The position numbers and the translations under genes are program-made. The notes under the pieces were generated by a model that had not been told where the DNA came from, made no database searches, and was given only the letters and a program-made list of their open reading frames with translations. Positions 8,501-17,139 of a stretch of 64,000 nt of DNA are shown one piece after another. The DNA comes from Lysobacter_I brunescens (GTDB lineage: Bacteria; Pseudomonadota; Gammaproteobacteria; Xanthomonadales; Xanthomonadaceae). The DNA lies in the NCBI RefSeq assembly GCF_042677005.1, contig NZ_JBHTIF010000007.1, forward strand, positions 4,808 to 68,807, written 5' to 3'. Each line of letters opens with the position of its first letter. The stretch's first letter is position 1.

Positions 8501-9361
8501 ATGACCACCCTCATCGCCCCGCGCGTCCACGACATCGGCGGTTTCGACGTCCGCCGCGCCGTGCCCTCGATCCAGGCCCGCAGCGTCGGCCCGTTCGTGT
8601 TCGCCGACCACATCGGCCCGGCGGTGTTCGCCCCCGAGACCGGCATGGACGTGCGCCCGCACCCGCACATCGGCCTGGCCACGGTGACCTTCCTGTGGTC
8701 GGGGCGGATCCACCATCGCGACAGCCTCGGCACCCGCCAGGACATCGGCCCGGGCGATGTGAACTGGATGACCGCCGGGCGCGGTATCGCCCACTCCGAG
8801 CGCACGCCGGCCACGCTGCGTCCGTCCGGCCACGCCCTGCACGGCCTGCAGACCTGGGTGGCGCTGCCGAAGGCGTACGAGGAGGTCGAGCCGGCCTTCC
8901 ATCATCATCCCGCCGACACCCTGCCGCGCGCGGAGACCCCAGGTGCGCTGCTGCGCGTGGTCGCCGGCCGCGCCCATGGCGAGGAGTCGCCGGTGCAGGT
9001 CTTCGCCGACACCCTGTACGTCGCCATCGACCTCGACCCCGGCGCCGAGGTCGAGCTGGACGCCACGCATCCGGAGCGTGCGCTGTACGTGCTCGAAGGC
9101 GAGACCCAGCTCGATGGCACGGACATCCCGCCGATGCACCTGGTCGTGCTCGATCGCGGCGCGCGCCACCGCCTGCGCGCGAAGACGCCGGTCAAGGCGA
9201 TGCTGCTCGGCGGCGAACCGCTCGACGGCCCGCGTCATCTCTGGTGGAACTTCGTGTCTACGTCGAAGGACCGCATCGAACAGGCCAAGCGCGACTGGAT
9301 CCTCGGCAATTTCGGCCACGTGCCCGGCGAGACGGAGTTCATTCCGCTGCCGGTCCGCTGA
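8501..9361 (+). CDS. Pirin family protein (paralog 1)
   Basis: A 286-residue bicupin of the pirin family. The N-terminal cupin carries the metal-binding pattern RPHPHIGLATVTFLWSG and HHRDSLG, and the pirin signature NWMTAGRGIAHSE. Pirins bind Fe or another metal, and some have quercetin 2,3-dioxygenase activity; the physiological role is mostly unknown. ATG 8501 is chosen because the pirin fold starts there, although the frame is open further upstream. It is transcribed alone, divergently from tesB. A second pirin lies at 30873-31748. Confidence 0.9.
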   Translation: MTTLIAPRVHDIGGFDVRRAVPSIQARSVGPFVFADHIGPAVFAPETGMDVRPHPHIGLATVTFLWSGRIHHRDSLGTRQDIGPGDVNWMTAGRGIAHSERTPATLRPSGHALHGLQTWVALPKAYEEVEPAFHHHPADTLPRAETPGALLRVVAGRAHGEESPVQVFADTLYVAIDLDPGAEVELDATHPERALYVLEGETQLDGTDIPPMHLVVLDRGARHRLRAKTPVKAMLLGGEPLDGPRHLWWNFVSTSKDRIEQAKRDWILGNFGHVPGETEFIPLPVR

Positions 9362-9383
9362 GTCGACATCGAAGTCTGCTCTT

Positions 9384-9445
9384 GTGGGAGCGACGCAAGT
9401 CGCGATGCTCTTCCGGCGGGCTGTCGCGACTTGCGTCGCTCCCAC
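9384..9445. repeat. Inverted pair of 22-bp REP elements
   Basis: A 22-bp unit GTGGGAGCGACGCAAGTC...GA (9384-9405) is followed at 9424-9445 by its perfect reverse complement, with an 18-bp spacer. The motif GTGGGAGCGACGCAAGTCGC is the style of repetitive extragenic palindrome known from Xanthomonas and Pseudomonas relatives. It sits between convergent genes, downstream of the pirin. Confidence 0.9.
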
Positions 9446-9503
9446 CAAATCCCTCCCTCTTCTTTGCGTCTTTCCTGCAAAACCCGGAATTTCCAGCGCC
9501 GCC

Positions 9504-10082
9504 TTACGGCGTCAACCGCTCCCATCGCACGCCCTGCATGATGCGTTCCCATGGGAACAGCGGCCCGGGGTCGCGCTTGCGCGGCACCTGCACGGTCGGG
9601 TCGTCGAGGGCCTGTTCCATCTCGCGGTCGAGGTCCTCGTGGCCGGCGATGAATTTCACCGAGGGGAACTGCGCCTGCAGGTGGGCTAGCAGCGCGATCA
9701 GCGCGGCGATCTGCGCCTCGGGATAGGGCTCGTCCATCGCCTGGTGCTTCGAGTCGCGCCAGTGCGGGTAGCGGCCGGTGTTGACCAGTTCGATGCCGAT
9801 CGAGCGCGGGTTGTAACCGCGCACGTGGTGGGCGATGCGGTCCGGGCGCACGTACAGCAGCACGCGGCCGTCGCGGTCGATGTAGTAGTGGCCGCTGTTG
9901 CCGGTGCCGCTGCCCTCGTAGAGCACGCGCTCGCCGAACTCGCGGGCGGACGCCAGCGTCGGCGTTTCGGTGCAGTGGACGACCACGAGGTCGATCTGCG
10001 ACAGCGGGCGGGCGTCGAGTTTCTGCTCGTAGGGCAGGGGATCGATTTCGACGGGCGGCATCGGCGGCAGGTCGGGCAGCAT
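9504..10082 (-). CDS. N-acetylmuramoyl-L-alanine amidase, Amidase_2 (AmpD-like)
   Basis: A 192-residue zinc amidase of the N-acetylmuramoyl-L-alanine amidase 2 family, which cleaves the bond between MurNAc and the peptide stem. Visible motifs are LVVVHCTETPT (first Zn ligand His), GHYYIDRDGRVL, HHVRGYN (a conserved His), SIGIELVNTGRYP, the helix HQAMDEPYPEAQIAALIAL, and FIAGHEDLDRE with the late zinc His. No signal peptide is seen, so a cytoplasmic muropeptide-recycling role like that of AmpD is more likely than secretion. It is divergent from the MOSC gene, with only 23 bp between start codons. Confidence 0.9.
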   Translation of the reverse strand: MLPDLPPMPPVEIDPLPYEQKLDARPLSQIDLVVVHCTETPTLASAREFGERVLYEGSGTGNSGHYYIDRDGRVLLYVRPDRIAHHVRGYNPRSIGIELVNTGRYPHWRDSKHQAMDEPYPEAQIAALIALLAHLQAQFPSVKFIAGHEDLDREMEQALDDPTVQVPRKRDPGPLFPWERIMQGVRWERLTP

Positions 10083-10093
10083 GGGCCGGATGC

Positions 10094-10099
10094 TAGCAT
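10094..10099 (+). promoter_or_regulatory. Possible -10 box giving a leaderless MOSC transcript
   Basis: TAGCAT ends 6 nt before the ATG of the MOSC gene, and no Shine-Dalgarno motif is present. This spacing puts the predicted transcription start at or next to the start codon. Confidence 0.4.
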
Positions 10100-10105
10100 C
10101 TGCGC

Positions 10106-10606
10106 ATGTCGCTCCCGCTCCCCGGTTCCGAACTCCACGCCCTGATGACGCAATTCCCCCGCGCCGGCACCGTGCGCTGGATCGGCCTGCGTCCGGCCCG
10201 CGACGTGCCCATGCGCGAGGTCGACAGCGCCGAGGCCATCGCCGGCAAGGGCCTGCGCGGCGACCGCTACGGCAGTGGCAGCGGCAAGCGCGGCATCACC
10301 CTGATCCAGGCTGAACACCTGCCGGTGATCGCGGCCCTGGCCGGGCTGGACGGCATCGCGCCGGCGACCCTCCGTCGCAACCTGGTGGTCTCCGGCCTGC
10401 CGCTGATCGCCCTGAAGGGCCGGCGCTTCCGGATCGGCGAGGTGCTGCTGGAAGGCACCCAGCCCTGCGATCCCTGCTCGCGGATGGAAGCCGCGCTCGG
10501 GCCCGGCGGCTACAACGCGATGCGCGGCCATGGCGGCCTCTGCGCGAAGATTCTCGAAGGCGGCACCCTGCGCATCGGCGATGCGGTGACCTGGGTCGAG
10601 ACCTGA
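10106..10606 (+). CDS. MOSC domain protein
   Basis: A 166-residue stand-alone MOSC domain (molybdenum cofactor sulfurase C-terminal fold). Visible features are GKGLRGDRYGSGSGKRGIT, GITLIQAEHL, LRRNLVVSG and the hallmark LEGTQPCDPCSRMEAALG with its conserved cysteine pair, then GHGGLCAKILEGG. MOSC proteins carry sulfur on a conserved Cys and act on the molybdenum cofactor or in Moco-dependent reductases; the partner is not identifiable here. There is no signal peptide. The start at ATG 10106 lacks a ribosome-binding site and may be leaderless. Confidence 0.88.
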   Translation: MSLPLPGSELHALMTQFPRAGTVRWIGLRPARDVPMREVDSAEAIAGKGLRGDRYGSGSGKRGITLIQAEHLPVIAALAGLDGIAPATLRRNLVVSGLPLIALKGRRFRIGEVLLEGTQPCDPCSRMEAALGPGGYNAMRGHGGLCAKILEGGTLRIGDAVTWVET

Positions 10607-10662
10607 TCGCTCGCCTTTCTTTTCCTTTTTCACGCTGCATCACTTTCCCAGAGGCTTCCCGC

Positions 10663-11193
10663 GTGCCCGGACACTGCATTCTTTCCCATGGCTTCGAGAG
10701 CGGCCCGGACGCCACCAAGGTGACCGCGCTGGCCGAGGTCGCCGAGCGTTTCGGCTGGACCCACGAGCGCCCCGATTACACCGACCTGGACGCGAAGCAC
10801 GAGGTCAGCCCGGTGGGCGACGTGGTGGCCCGGCTCGAACGCCTGCGCGGGCTGGCCCATGCGGCGGCCGCGCGCGGCCCGCTGGTGCTGGCCGGCTCCA
10901 GCCTCGGTGCCTACATCTCGGCGCAGATCGCCTTCGAGGTCCCGGTGCGCGCGCTGTTCCTCATGGCACCGCCGCTGACCATGGGCCCGCTGCCGGCGCT
11001 GGATGCGCCCGCCGTGCCGGTTTCGGTGATCCACGGCTGGGATGATGAACTGATCCCGGCGATGGCGGTCGCACAGTGGGCGCAGTTGCGCCGAGCGCGC
11101 TTGCTGCTGGTCGATGACCAGCACCGTCTTTCCTCGCACGTGCAGGCCTCGGCCGATGCCTTCGCTGCGCTGCTGGCGGAGGTGGCGGCATGA
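10663..11193 (+). CDS. YqiA-like alpha/beta-hydrolase (small esterase)
   Basis: A 176-residue alpha/beta-hydrolase of the UPF0227/YqiA-type. Motifs are LSHGFESGP (oxyanion region), the nucleophile elbow LAGSSLGAY, VIHGWDDELIP (acid region) and DDQHRLSSHV (catalytic His). Substrate is unknown; E. coli relatives are short-chain esterases. The start is GTG 10663, supported by GAGG 8 nt upstream. Its stop overlaps the rlmKL start as ATGA, so the two are translationally coupled. Confidence 0.85.
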   Translation: MPGHCILSHGFESGPDATKVTALAEVAERFGWTHERPDYTDLDAKHEVSPVGDVVARLERLRGLAHAAAARGPLVLAGSSLGAYISAQIAFEVPVRALFLMAPPLTMGPLPALDAPAVPVSVIHGWDDELIPAMAVAQWAQLRRARLLLVDDQHRLSSHVQASADAFAALLAEVAA

Positions 11194-13391
11194 CGGCGGG
11201 CAGGATGAAATTCTTCGTCAGCTGCGCCAAGGGCCTGGAATACCTGCTGGCCGACGAACTGGTCGCGCTCGGCTGCGCGCACGCCACCGCTGCGCGCGCC
11301 GGCGCCAACGTCGAAGGCTCGCTTGCCGACGCGCAGCGCGCCGTGCTGTGGTCGCGCCTCGCCAGCCGCGTGCTGTGGCCGATCGCCGAATACGACTGCC
11401 CCGACGAGCGCGCGCTGTACGCCGGTGCCGCCGCGATCGACTGGTCGCAGCACCTGCGCGTGGGCATGAGCCTCGCCGTCGATGCGCACGTGTCCGGCGA
11501 CGTCATCACCCATGCGCGTTACGCCGCGCAGCGGATCAAGGACGCCGTTGTCGACACCCTGCGCGGCCCGGACGGCGAGCGGCCGAGCGTCGATCTCGAA
11601 CAGCCCGACCTGCGCCTGAACCTGGTGGTGAAGACCAACAAGGCCGGCGCCTCGAAGGCGCTGCTGTCGGTCGATCTGGGCGGTGGCCCGCTGCACCGGC
11701 GTGGCTGGCGGCAGATGCAGGGCGAAGCGCCGCTCAAGGAAAACCTCGCCGCAGCCGTGCTGATGCGCGGTGGCTGGCCGGCGCTGTACCACGAAGGCGG
11801 CGCGCTGCTCGATCCGATGTGCGGCAGCGGCACGCTGCTGATCGAAGGTGCGCTGATGGCCGCCGACGTGGCGCCGGGTCTCGCGCGCGAGGGCCTGCCG
11901 CTGCAGACACCGTCGCGCTGGCGCCAGTTCGACGTGCTCGCCTGGCGCGCACTGGTCGAGGACGCCGAGGCGCGCGCGCAGGCCGGCCTGGCCGCGCTGC
12001 GCGATGCCTTCCACGGCAGCGACCTCGATCCGCATGCGGTCCGTGCCGCGCGCGAGAACGCGGAACGTGCGGGCGTCGCCGACCGGCTGCGCTTCGAGGT
12101 GCAGGATGTCGCGCAGTTGTCTGTGCTCGACGCGCCGCGAGGGCTCGCGGTCTGCAATCCGCCGTACGACGCGCGCCTCGCCGCCGATCCGATGCTGTAC
12201 CGCGCGCTCGGCGATGCGCTGAAGCGCGCAGTGCCGGGCTGGAAGGCCAGCCTGCTGTGCGGCGACGCCGAGCTGGCGCGCGCCACCGGACTGCGCGCGG
12301 CGAAGAAATACCAGGTGTTCAACGGCGCGATCGAATGCGCGCTGATCGTCTGCGACCCGGTGCTGCCGCCGCAGCGCGAGCGTCCGGTCGATGCGGCGCC
12401 GCAGCCACTCAGCGAGGGTGCGCAGATGGTCGCGAACCGTCTGCGCAAGAACCTCAAGGCCTCGAAGTCGTGGCGCGAGCGCGAAGGCATCCACTGCTGG
12501 CGCGCCTACGACGCGGACATTCCGGAATACGCGGCCGCGATCGACGTTTACACCGCTCTCGAAAGCGGAGCCGACGACACCGGCGAACGCTGGCTGCACG
12601 TGCAGGAATACGCCGCGCCGGCCGAGATTCCCGAGGCGACCACGCGCAAGCGCCTGCAGGACCTGCTGGCCGGCGCGCGCGAAGCCTTCGACGTGCCGCG
12701 CGAGCGCGTCGCGGTGAAGACCCGCGCGAAGGGCAAGGGCGGCAGCAAGTACGCCGACAGCGGTGTGTTCAAGCGCGGCGAGACGCTTGTGGTGCGCGAA
12801 GGCGCGGCGAAGCTGAAGGTCAATCTCTTCGACTATCTCGACACCGGCCTGTTCCTGGACCATCGCCCGATGCGCCTGCGCCTCGCTGCGGAGGCGAAGG
12901 ATGCGCGCTTCCTCAATCTCTTCGCCTACACCGGCGCGGCGACCGTGCATGCGGCCGTGGGCGGCGCGGCGCGCACGACCACGGTCGACCTCTCCGCGAC
13001 CTACCTGCAGTGGTGCTCGGACAACCTGCGTCTCAACGGCTTTGGCGGTGAACGTCATCGGCTGGTGCAGGCCGACGTGCTGCAGTGGCTGCTCGCCGAT
13101 CGCGGCGAGTACGACCTGGTGTTCTGCGACCCGCCGACGTTCTCCAACTCGGCGCGTGCAGAGGATTTCGACGTGCAGCGCGACCATGTCCGCCTGCTGC
13201 AGGCGGCGATGGCGCGGCTCTCGTTCGGCGGCACGCTGTACTTCTCGAACAACTACCGTCGCTTCCGCTTCGACGAGGCCGCGATCGCCGCGTTCGCCGA
13301 GGTGGAGGAGATCTCGCCGCAGACGATCCCGCAGGATTTCGCGCGGAATCCGCGCATCCACCGGGCGTGGCGCTTGCGGGGGATTGGCTGA
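11190..13391 (+). CDS. rlmL: Bifunctional 23S rRNA methyltransferase RlmKL
   Basis: A 733-residue fusion. Residues about 50-165 form a THUMP RNA-binding domain. The RlmL methyltransferase (m2G2445) carries DPMCGSGT at 208-215 and NPPYDAR near 325. The C-terminal RlmK half (m7G2069) has LFAYTGAATVHAA near 575 and FCDPPTFSNS near 645. Both S-adenosylmethionine-binding halves look intact. Length is close to the E. coli protein (702 residues). The start at ATG 11190 overlaps the upstream stop (ATGA); an internal ATG at 11205 (MKFFVSC) is the only real alternative. Confidence 0.95.
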   Translation: MTAGRMKFFVSCAKGLEYLLADELVALGCAHATAARAGANVEGSLADAQRAVLWSRLASRVLWPIAEYDCPDERALYAGAAAIDWSQHLRVGMSLAVDAHVSGDVITHARYAAQRIKDAVVDTLRGPDGERPSVDLEQPDLRLNLVVKTNKAGASKALLSVDLGGGPLHRRGWRQMQGEAPLKENLAAAVLMRGGWPALYHEGGALLDPMCGSGTLLIEGALMAADVAPGLAREGLPLQTPSRWRQFDVLAWRALVEDAEARAQAGLAALRDAFHGSDLDPHAVRAARENAERAGVADRLRFEVQDVAQLSVLDAPRGLAVCNPPYDARLAADPMLYRALGDALKRAVPGWKASLLCGDAELARATGLRAAKKYQVFNGAIECALIVCDPVLPPQRERPVDAAPQPLSEGAQMVANRLRKNLKASKSWREREGIHCWRAYDADIPEYAAAIDVYTALESGADDTGERWLHVQEYAAPAEIPEATTRKRLQDLLAGAREAFDVPRERVAVKTRAKGKGGSKYADSGVFKRGETLVVREGAAKLKVNLFDYLDTGLFLDHRPMRLRLAAEAKDARFLNLFAYTGAATVHAAVGGAARTTTVDLSATYLQWCSDNLRLNGFGGERHRLVQADVLQWLLADRGEYDLVFCDPPTFSNSARAEDFDVQRDHVRLLQAAMARLSFGGTLYFSNNYRRFRFDEAAIAAFAEVEEISPQTIPQDFARNPRIHRAWRLRGIG

Positions 13392-13476
13392 GCCTAACTT
13401 GGGGACGATTCGACGCTGTCATCCCGAGCCGCAGGCTAGGGACCTGCTTTCCGCTTGATCGCGGTCAGGAAATCAA

Positions 13477-13551
13477 CGTCATCCTCGCGCAAGCGAGGAC
13501 CCACGCTTGATCGCAGGTGATACCTGGGTCCTCGCTTGCGCGAGGATGACG
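13477..13551. repeat. Perfect 27-bp inverted repeat pair
   Basis: A 27-bp unit beginning CGTCATCCTCGCGCAAGCGA (13477-13503) recurs as its exact reverse complement at 13525-13551. Each unit also holds an internal palindrome (CCTCGCGCAAGCGAGG). A related-looking fragment (GTCATCCCGAGC, GGGACCTGCTTTCCGC) precedes it at 13419-13455. The cluster fills the gap between convergent rlmKL and the lipocalin gene and could act as a bidirectional terminator. Confidence 0.88.
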
Positions 13552-13579
13552 GGTGTTTTTCAGCAGATGCCTTGTTGCG

Positions 13580-14140
13580 TCAAGGCGCCACTGCGCGCTG
13601 CGGCACCTTGCGCAGCTTCGAGACGTCGTAGCCGAGGTCGCGCAGGCGGGCGACGTGGAGGTCGTAGTCGGCGTCGGAGATCGTGGGCGTGCGGGCCATC
13701 ACCCAGACGTAGTCGCGGGCGCTGCGGCCGATGATCGTCTGCTGGTAGGCCTCGTCGATGTACACGATCACGTACTCGGCCTTGATCGGCCAGACGAACT
13801 GCATGCCCCAGACCGCGTTGCCGGTGCCGGGGCGCACGGTGCCGACCGGATGCATGGTCTTCACCGGGGCGTCGAAGCTGCCCTTGCGCTGGCGGTAGGT
13901 GGTCTGCACCTTGCCGTCCTCGCGCATCGCATAGGTTTCGATGGCGTCGTAGGCGTCCTTCTCGATGAAGGTCGGGATATGCGCGATGACGTACCAGTCG
14001 CCCATGAAGCGTGGCAGGTCGACCTGCACGACCGGCGGAATGGTGGGCGCGTCGCGGCCGCCGAAGGCGTAGACCGCGCCGGCGGCCAGCGCGCCGAGGG
14101 ATACCGCGCCGAGCGCGATGGCGAACAGTCCGGTCTTCAT
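13580..14140 (-). CDS. Lipocalin family protein (Blc-like)
   Basis: A 186-residue lipocalin, last gene of the lipid-modification operon. An N-terminal hydrophobic segment (GLFAIALGAVSLGALAAGAV) should target it to the envelope; no clear lipobox Cys is visible. The lipocalin signature LPRFMGDWYVIAHIPTFIEK follows, with later barrel strands such as NAVWGMQFVWPIKAEYVIVY and DYVWVMARTP. Bacterial lipocalins bind fatty acids or lysophospholipids, which fits the operon. It starts 10 nt after the stop of the upstream methyltransferase. Confidence 0.9.
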   Translation of the reverse strand: MKTGLFAIALGAVSLGALAAGAVYAFGGRDAPTIPPVVQVDLPRFMGDWYVIAHIPTFIEKDAYDAIETYAMREDGKVQTTYRQRKGSFDAPVKTMHPVGTVRPGTGNAVWGMQFVWPIKAEYVIVYIDEAYQQTIIGRSARDYVWVMARTPTISDADYDLHVARLRDLGYDVSKLRKVPQRAVAP

Positions 14141-14150
14141 GGCGTCGTCC

Positions 14151-15242
14151 TCACGGTTTCACGAAACGGTAGTGCGCGACCAGCCATTCGCGGCCGTCGG
14201 CGTAGCCGAACAGTTCGGCGCAGGCCATCCAGAACATGCGCCAGCGCTGGAACCACAGGCCGGCGTGTGCACCGTAGGCCTCGCGCAGCACGGCCATGAC
14301 CGCGTCGCGGTTCGCATCCTGGTTCTGCAGCCAGTGGTTCGAGGTCTTCTCGTAGTGCGTCCCGTCGACATGCCAGCGCTGTTCGATGCGCAGGTCGCGC
14401 TGGAACCACAGCAGGGTGTCGGTCGCCGGCATCAGGCCGCCGGTGAAGAAATGCCGACCCATCCAGTTGTCCTCGCCGGCGGTCTCGAACGGGTACATCA
14501 GGTTCAGGTGCGCGAAGATGTGCACGAACATCTTGCCGCCGGGCTTCAGCCAGCCGGCGATGTTGCCCAGCAGGATCTCGTAGTTGCGCATGTGCTCGAA
14601 CATCTCGATCGACACGCAGCGGTCGAATTCGCCGGCCGGCAGCTGCAGGCGGTTGACGTCGCAGGTCAACACTTCGACGTTGGCGAGGCCGCGTTCGCGG
14701 CACTGGCCGAGGATGTGCTCGCGCTGCGGACGCGAGTTGGACACGGCGGTGATGCGCGCGTTCGGGAAGCGTTCGGCCATCCACAGCGTGAGCGATCCCC
14801 AGCCGCAGCCCAGCTCGAGGATGCGCTGGCCGTCGGCGAGTTCGGCGCGTTCGCCGTAGAGCGCGAGCATCGCCTCCTCGGCCTGGTCCAGGGTTTCGTC
14901 GCCACGCGGGTAGTAGGCACAGGAATACTTCAGGCGCTTGCCGAGGCACAGCTGGAAGAAGGCCGGCGGCAGTTCGTAATGCTGCGTGTTCGCGGCCTCG
15001 GTGTGGATCGCGACCGGGCTGGTGCGCAACTGTTCGATGCGGCTGCGGTAGCGTTCGGCCAGCGCCTGTGCGCCACCGACCGATTCCGAGCGGAGCCGTG
15101 CTTCGCACTGGCGGCGGATGCCCAGGCGCAGCAGCGCATCTGGCAGCAGGCCGCGCTCGGCCAGGCCGATCAGACCGGGGCCGGGCCGGTCCTGCGGCAG
15201 TTCGGCGGCGTCGTTCGAAGACATGGCGGTGGTCCGGGTCAT
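14151..15242 (-). CDS. Cyclopropane-synthase-like SAM methyltransferase (paralog 2)
   Basis: A 363-residue class I methyltransferase of the cyclopropane-fatty-acyl-phospholipid synthase/Mmt group. Motifs are QHYELPPAFFQLCLGKRLKY, YSCAYYPRG, the SAM-binding ILELGCGWGSLTLWMAERFP, SIEMFEHMRNYE and WLKPGGKMFVHIF. It lacks the long N-terminal lipid-binding region of the neighbouring Cfa homolog, so it may methylate a different acyl intermediate. The start at ATG 15242 overlaps the DUF2878 stop (ATGA). The sequence resembles the extra methyltransferases found in methylated or furan fatty-acid loci, but this is inference. Confidence 0.85.
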   Translation of the reverse strand: MTRTTAMSSNDAAELPQDRPGPGLIGLAERGLLPDALLRLGIRRQCEARLRSESVGGAQALAERYRSRIEQLRTSPVAIHTEAANTQHYELPPAFFQLCLGKRLKYSCAYYPRGDETLDQAEEAMLALYGERAELADGQRILELGCGWGSLTLWMAERFPNARITAVSNSRPQREHILGQCRERGLANVEVLTCDVNRLQLPAGEFDRCVSIEMFEHMRNYEILLGNIAGWLKPGGKMFVHIFAHLNLMYPFETAGEDNWMGRHFFTGGLMPATDTLLWFQRDLRIEQRWHVDGTHYEKTSNHWLQNQDANRDAVMAVLREAYGAHAGLWFQRWRMFWMACAELFGYADGREWLVAHYRFVKP

Positions 15243-15811
15243 GGCGATGTTCCTTGGGTCGGAAGCGGTGCGGAGAGTGAAGCGCGTGGCTGCAGTCGCG
15301 TCGCGAGCAGCACGAGCAGGGGCAGGGCGAGACTCCAGGCCAGTGCGAGCAGGGCCAGGCCTTGCCAGCGTGGTTCGGCGAATGCGATCGACTGCCAGCC
15401 GCGCGCGGCGCCGAGGTAGGCCAGCGGGCCGCCGATCGCGCCCAGCGCCAGCGCGGCGAACGGCCGGCCGAGCAGGAAGCGCATCGAGCGACGCAGGGTG
15501 AGCGCGAAGCAGGCCCAGATCGCAAGCAGCCACAGCGGCGCGCCGCCGGGCAACGCCGGTGCGGAAGCGGCGTACTGCGCCAGCCCGCTGCTCGCCATCG
15601 CGCCATCGACGACCACGCCGCAAACCAGTGCAGCGACCAGCAGGCGCAGGTCGACATCGCGTTCGCGCGAGACCCAGAGCTGCACGGTGACGAAGACCGT
15701 CGCCGCTGCGGCGCCGGGCCACCACGCGCCGCTGCCCGCGCCGATCACGGCCGCGAACCACACCGTCTGGTAGGCGATGGCGTTGGTCCAGAAGTCGGCG
15801 CGGTCGCTCAT
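15239..15811 (-). CDS. DUF2878 family membrane protein
   Basis: A 190-residue very hydrophobic protein with about five or six transmembrane segments (for example WTNAIAYQTVWFAAVIGAGS and WLLAIWACFALTLRRSMRFL). The pattern matches DUF2878 inner-membrane proteins, which often sit beside DUF1365 and cyclopropane-synthase genes in Proteobacteria. No catalytic motif is evident; a role in presenting or transporting lipid substrate is a guess. The start at ATG 15811 gives the family N-terminus MSDRADFWTNA. It begins 23 nt after the cfa stop and overlaps the next methyltransferase gene. Confidence 0.8.
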   Translation of the reverse strand: MSDRADFWTNAIAYQTVWFAAVIGAGSGAWWPGAAAATVFVTVQLWVSRERDVDLRLLVAALVCGVVVDGAMASSGLAQYAASAPALPGGAPLWLLAIWACFALTLRRSMRFLLGRPFAALALGAIGGPLAYLGAARGWQSIAFAEPRWQGLALLALAWSLALPLLVLLATRLQPRASLSAPLPTQGTSP

Positions 15812-15834
15812 GACGGTGTGTGTCCCGAATGGGC

Positions 15835-17139
15835 TCAGGCCTGCAGCTGCGCGGGATGCGCCAGCTCGGGCATCGGCGCGCTGCCGCGATGGCCGGGGCG
15901 CGCCATGAGCAACTGCGCGACGCCGATCGAACGCTCGCGGAAGCCGCCTTCGCAATAAGCAAGATAGAACTGCCACATCGCGATGAAGCGGTCGTCGAAG
16001 CCCTGTGCGCGCACTTCGGGCAGTGCGGCGAGGAAGCGATGGCGCCAGGCTTCGAGCGTGCGTGCGTAAGACAGTCCGAAATCCTCCAGCTGGATCAGCG
16101 CGAGATCGCTGGCGCGCGACTTGGCCTGCACCATGGCCGCGATCGACGGGATGAAGCTGCCCGGGAACACGTGGCGCTTGATGAAGTCGACCGAGCGCAG
16201 TGCCTGCTCGTAGCGGTGGTCCTCGATGGTGATGGCCTGCACCAGCGCCAGGCCGTCGGGCTTGAGCAGCCGGCCGAGCGTGGCGAAATAGGTGTCCAGA
16301 TACTCGGCGCCGATCGCCTCGATCATCTCGATCGACACCAGCTTGTCGTACTGGCCCTGCAGGTCGCGGTAATCCTGCAGCAGCAGTGTGACGCGATCTT
16401 CCAGCCCGGCTTCGGCGACGCGCTGCGCGGCGAGCGCGTGCTGTTCCTTCGAGATGGTCGTCGTGGTCACGCGGCAGCCGTAATGCTTCGCGGCGTGCAC
16501 CGCGAAACCGCCCCAGCCGGTGCCGATCTCGATCACGTGGTCGCCCGGCTTCAGGTCCAGTTTGCGGCAGATGCGGTCGAGCTTGCGCGTGGACGCATCC
16601 TCCAGGCTGTCCTCGTCGCCCGCCCAGATGCCCGAGGAATACATCAGGTCGGGCGAGAGGAACAGCCGGAAGAAATCGTTGCCGAGGTCGTAGTGCGCGG
16701 CGATGTTGCGGCGGCTGCCGTCGCGGGTGTTGCGGCGCAGGGCATGCCAGGCGCGCATGGCCAGGCCGCCGAGGCGCGCGGCGCCGGTTTCCATGCCGTC
16801 GAGCAGGTCGCGGTTGCGCACCAGCAGGCGCACCAGCGCGACGAGGTCGCTGCAGCGCCAGTGACCGTCCATCCAGGCTTCGCCGGCGCCGACGCTGCCG
16901 TTGCCGGCGATGGCGCGGTAAAAGCCGGGGGAATCGATATCGATGCGGATGTCCAGATCGGTCGCGGCCTGCGGAGGCTCGCCGAGGACGACGGTGCCGA
17001 GCGTGTCGTGGAGGGTGAGCCGGCCGTGGCGCAGGCCCGCCATGCGATCGATCAGGCGCCGGCGCAGGAAGCGGTCGAGCGCGCTGTACTCGGCGTGGAT
17101 CGCTTCGGTGGCGGGGGCGGTTCGGGCGATCTCGTTCAT
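15835..17139 (-). CDS. cfa: Cyclopropane-fatty-acyl-phospholipid synthase
   Basis: A 434-residue CFA synthase, which methylenates the cis double bond of membrane phospholipid acyl chains using SAM. The N-terminal lipid-binding region (LRHGRLTLHDTLG, GSVGAGEAWMDGHW) precedes the catalytic domain, with NIAAHYDLGNDFFRLFLSPD, LMYSSGIW, the SAM motif VIEIGTGWGGFAVHAA, LVSIEMIEAIGAEYLDTYF and IKRHVFPGSFIPS. All main catalytic blocks appear present. ATG 17139 overlaps the DUF1365 stop as ATGA. Placement after a desaturase, an FAD protein and DUF1365 defines a lipid-modification operon. Confidence 0.95.
   Translation of the reverse strand: MNEIARTAPATEAIHAEYSALDRFLRRRLIDRMAGLRHGRLTLHDTLGTVVLGEPPQAATDLDIRIDIDSPGFYRAIAGNGSVGAGEAWMDGHWRCSDLVALVRLLVRNRDLLDGMETGAARLGGLAMRAWHALRRNTRDGSRRNIAAHYDLGNDFFRLFLSPDLMYSSGIWAGDEDSLEDASTRKLDRICRKLDLKPGDHVIEIGTGWGGFAVHAAKHYGCRVTTTTISKEQHALAAQRVAEAGLEDRVTLLLQDYRDLQGQYDKLVSIEMIEAIGAEYLDTYFATLGRLLKPDGLALVQAITIEDHRYEQALRSVDFIKRHVFPGSFIPSIAAMVQAKSRASDLALIQLEDFGLSYARTLEAWRHRFLAALPEVRAQGFDDRFIAMWQFYLAYCEGGFRERSIGVAQLLMARPGHRGSAPMPELAHPAQLQA

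Noticed and set aside
10911..13361. 816-residue ORF antisense to rlmKL
   Set aside because: Low-complexity composition and no motifs; the sense strand has intact THUMP and methyltransferase motifs.
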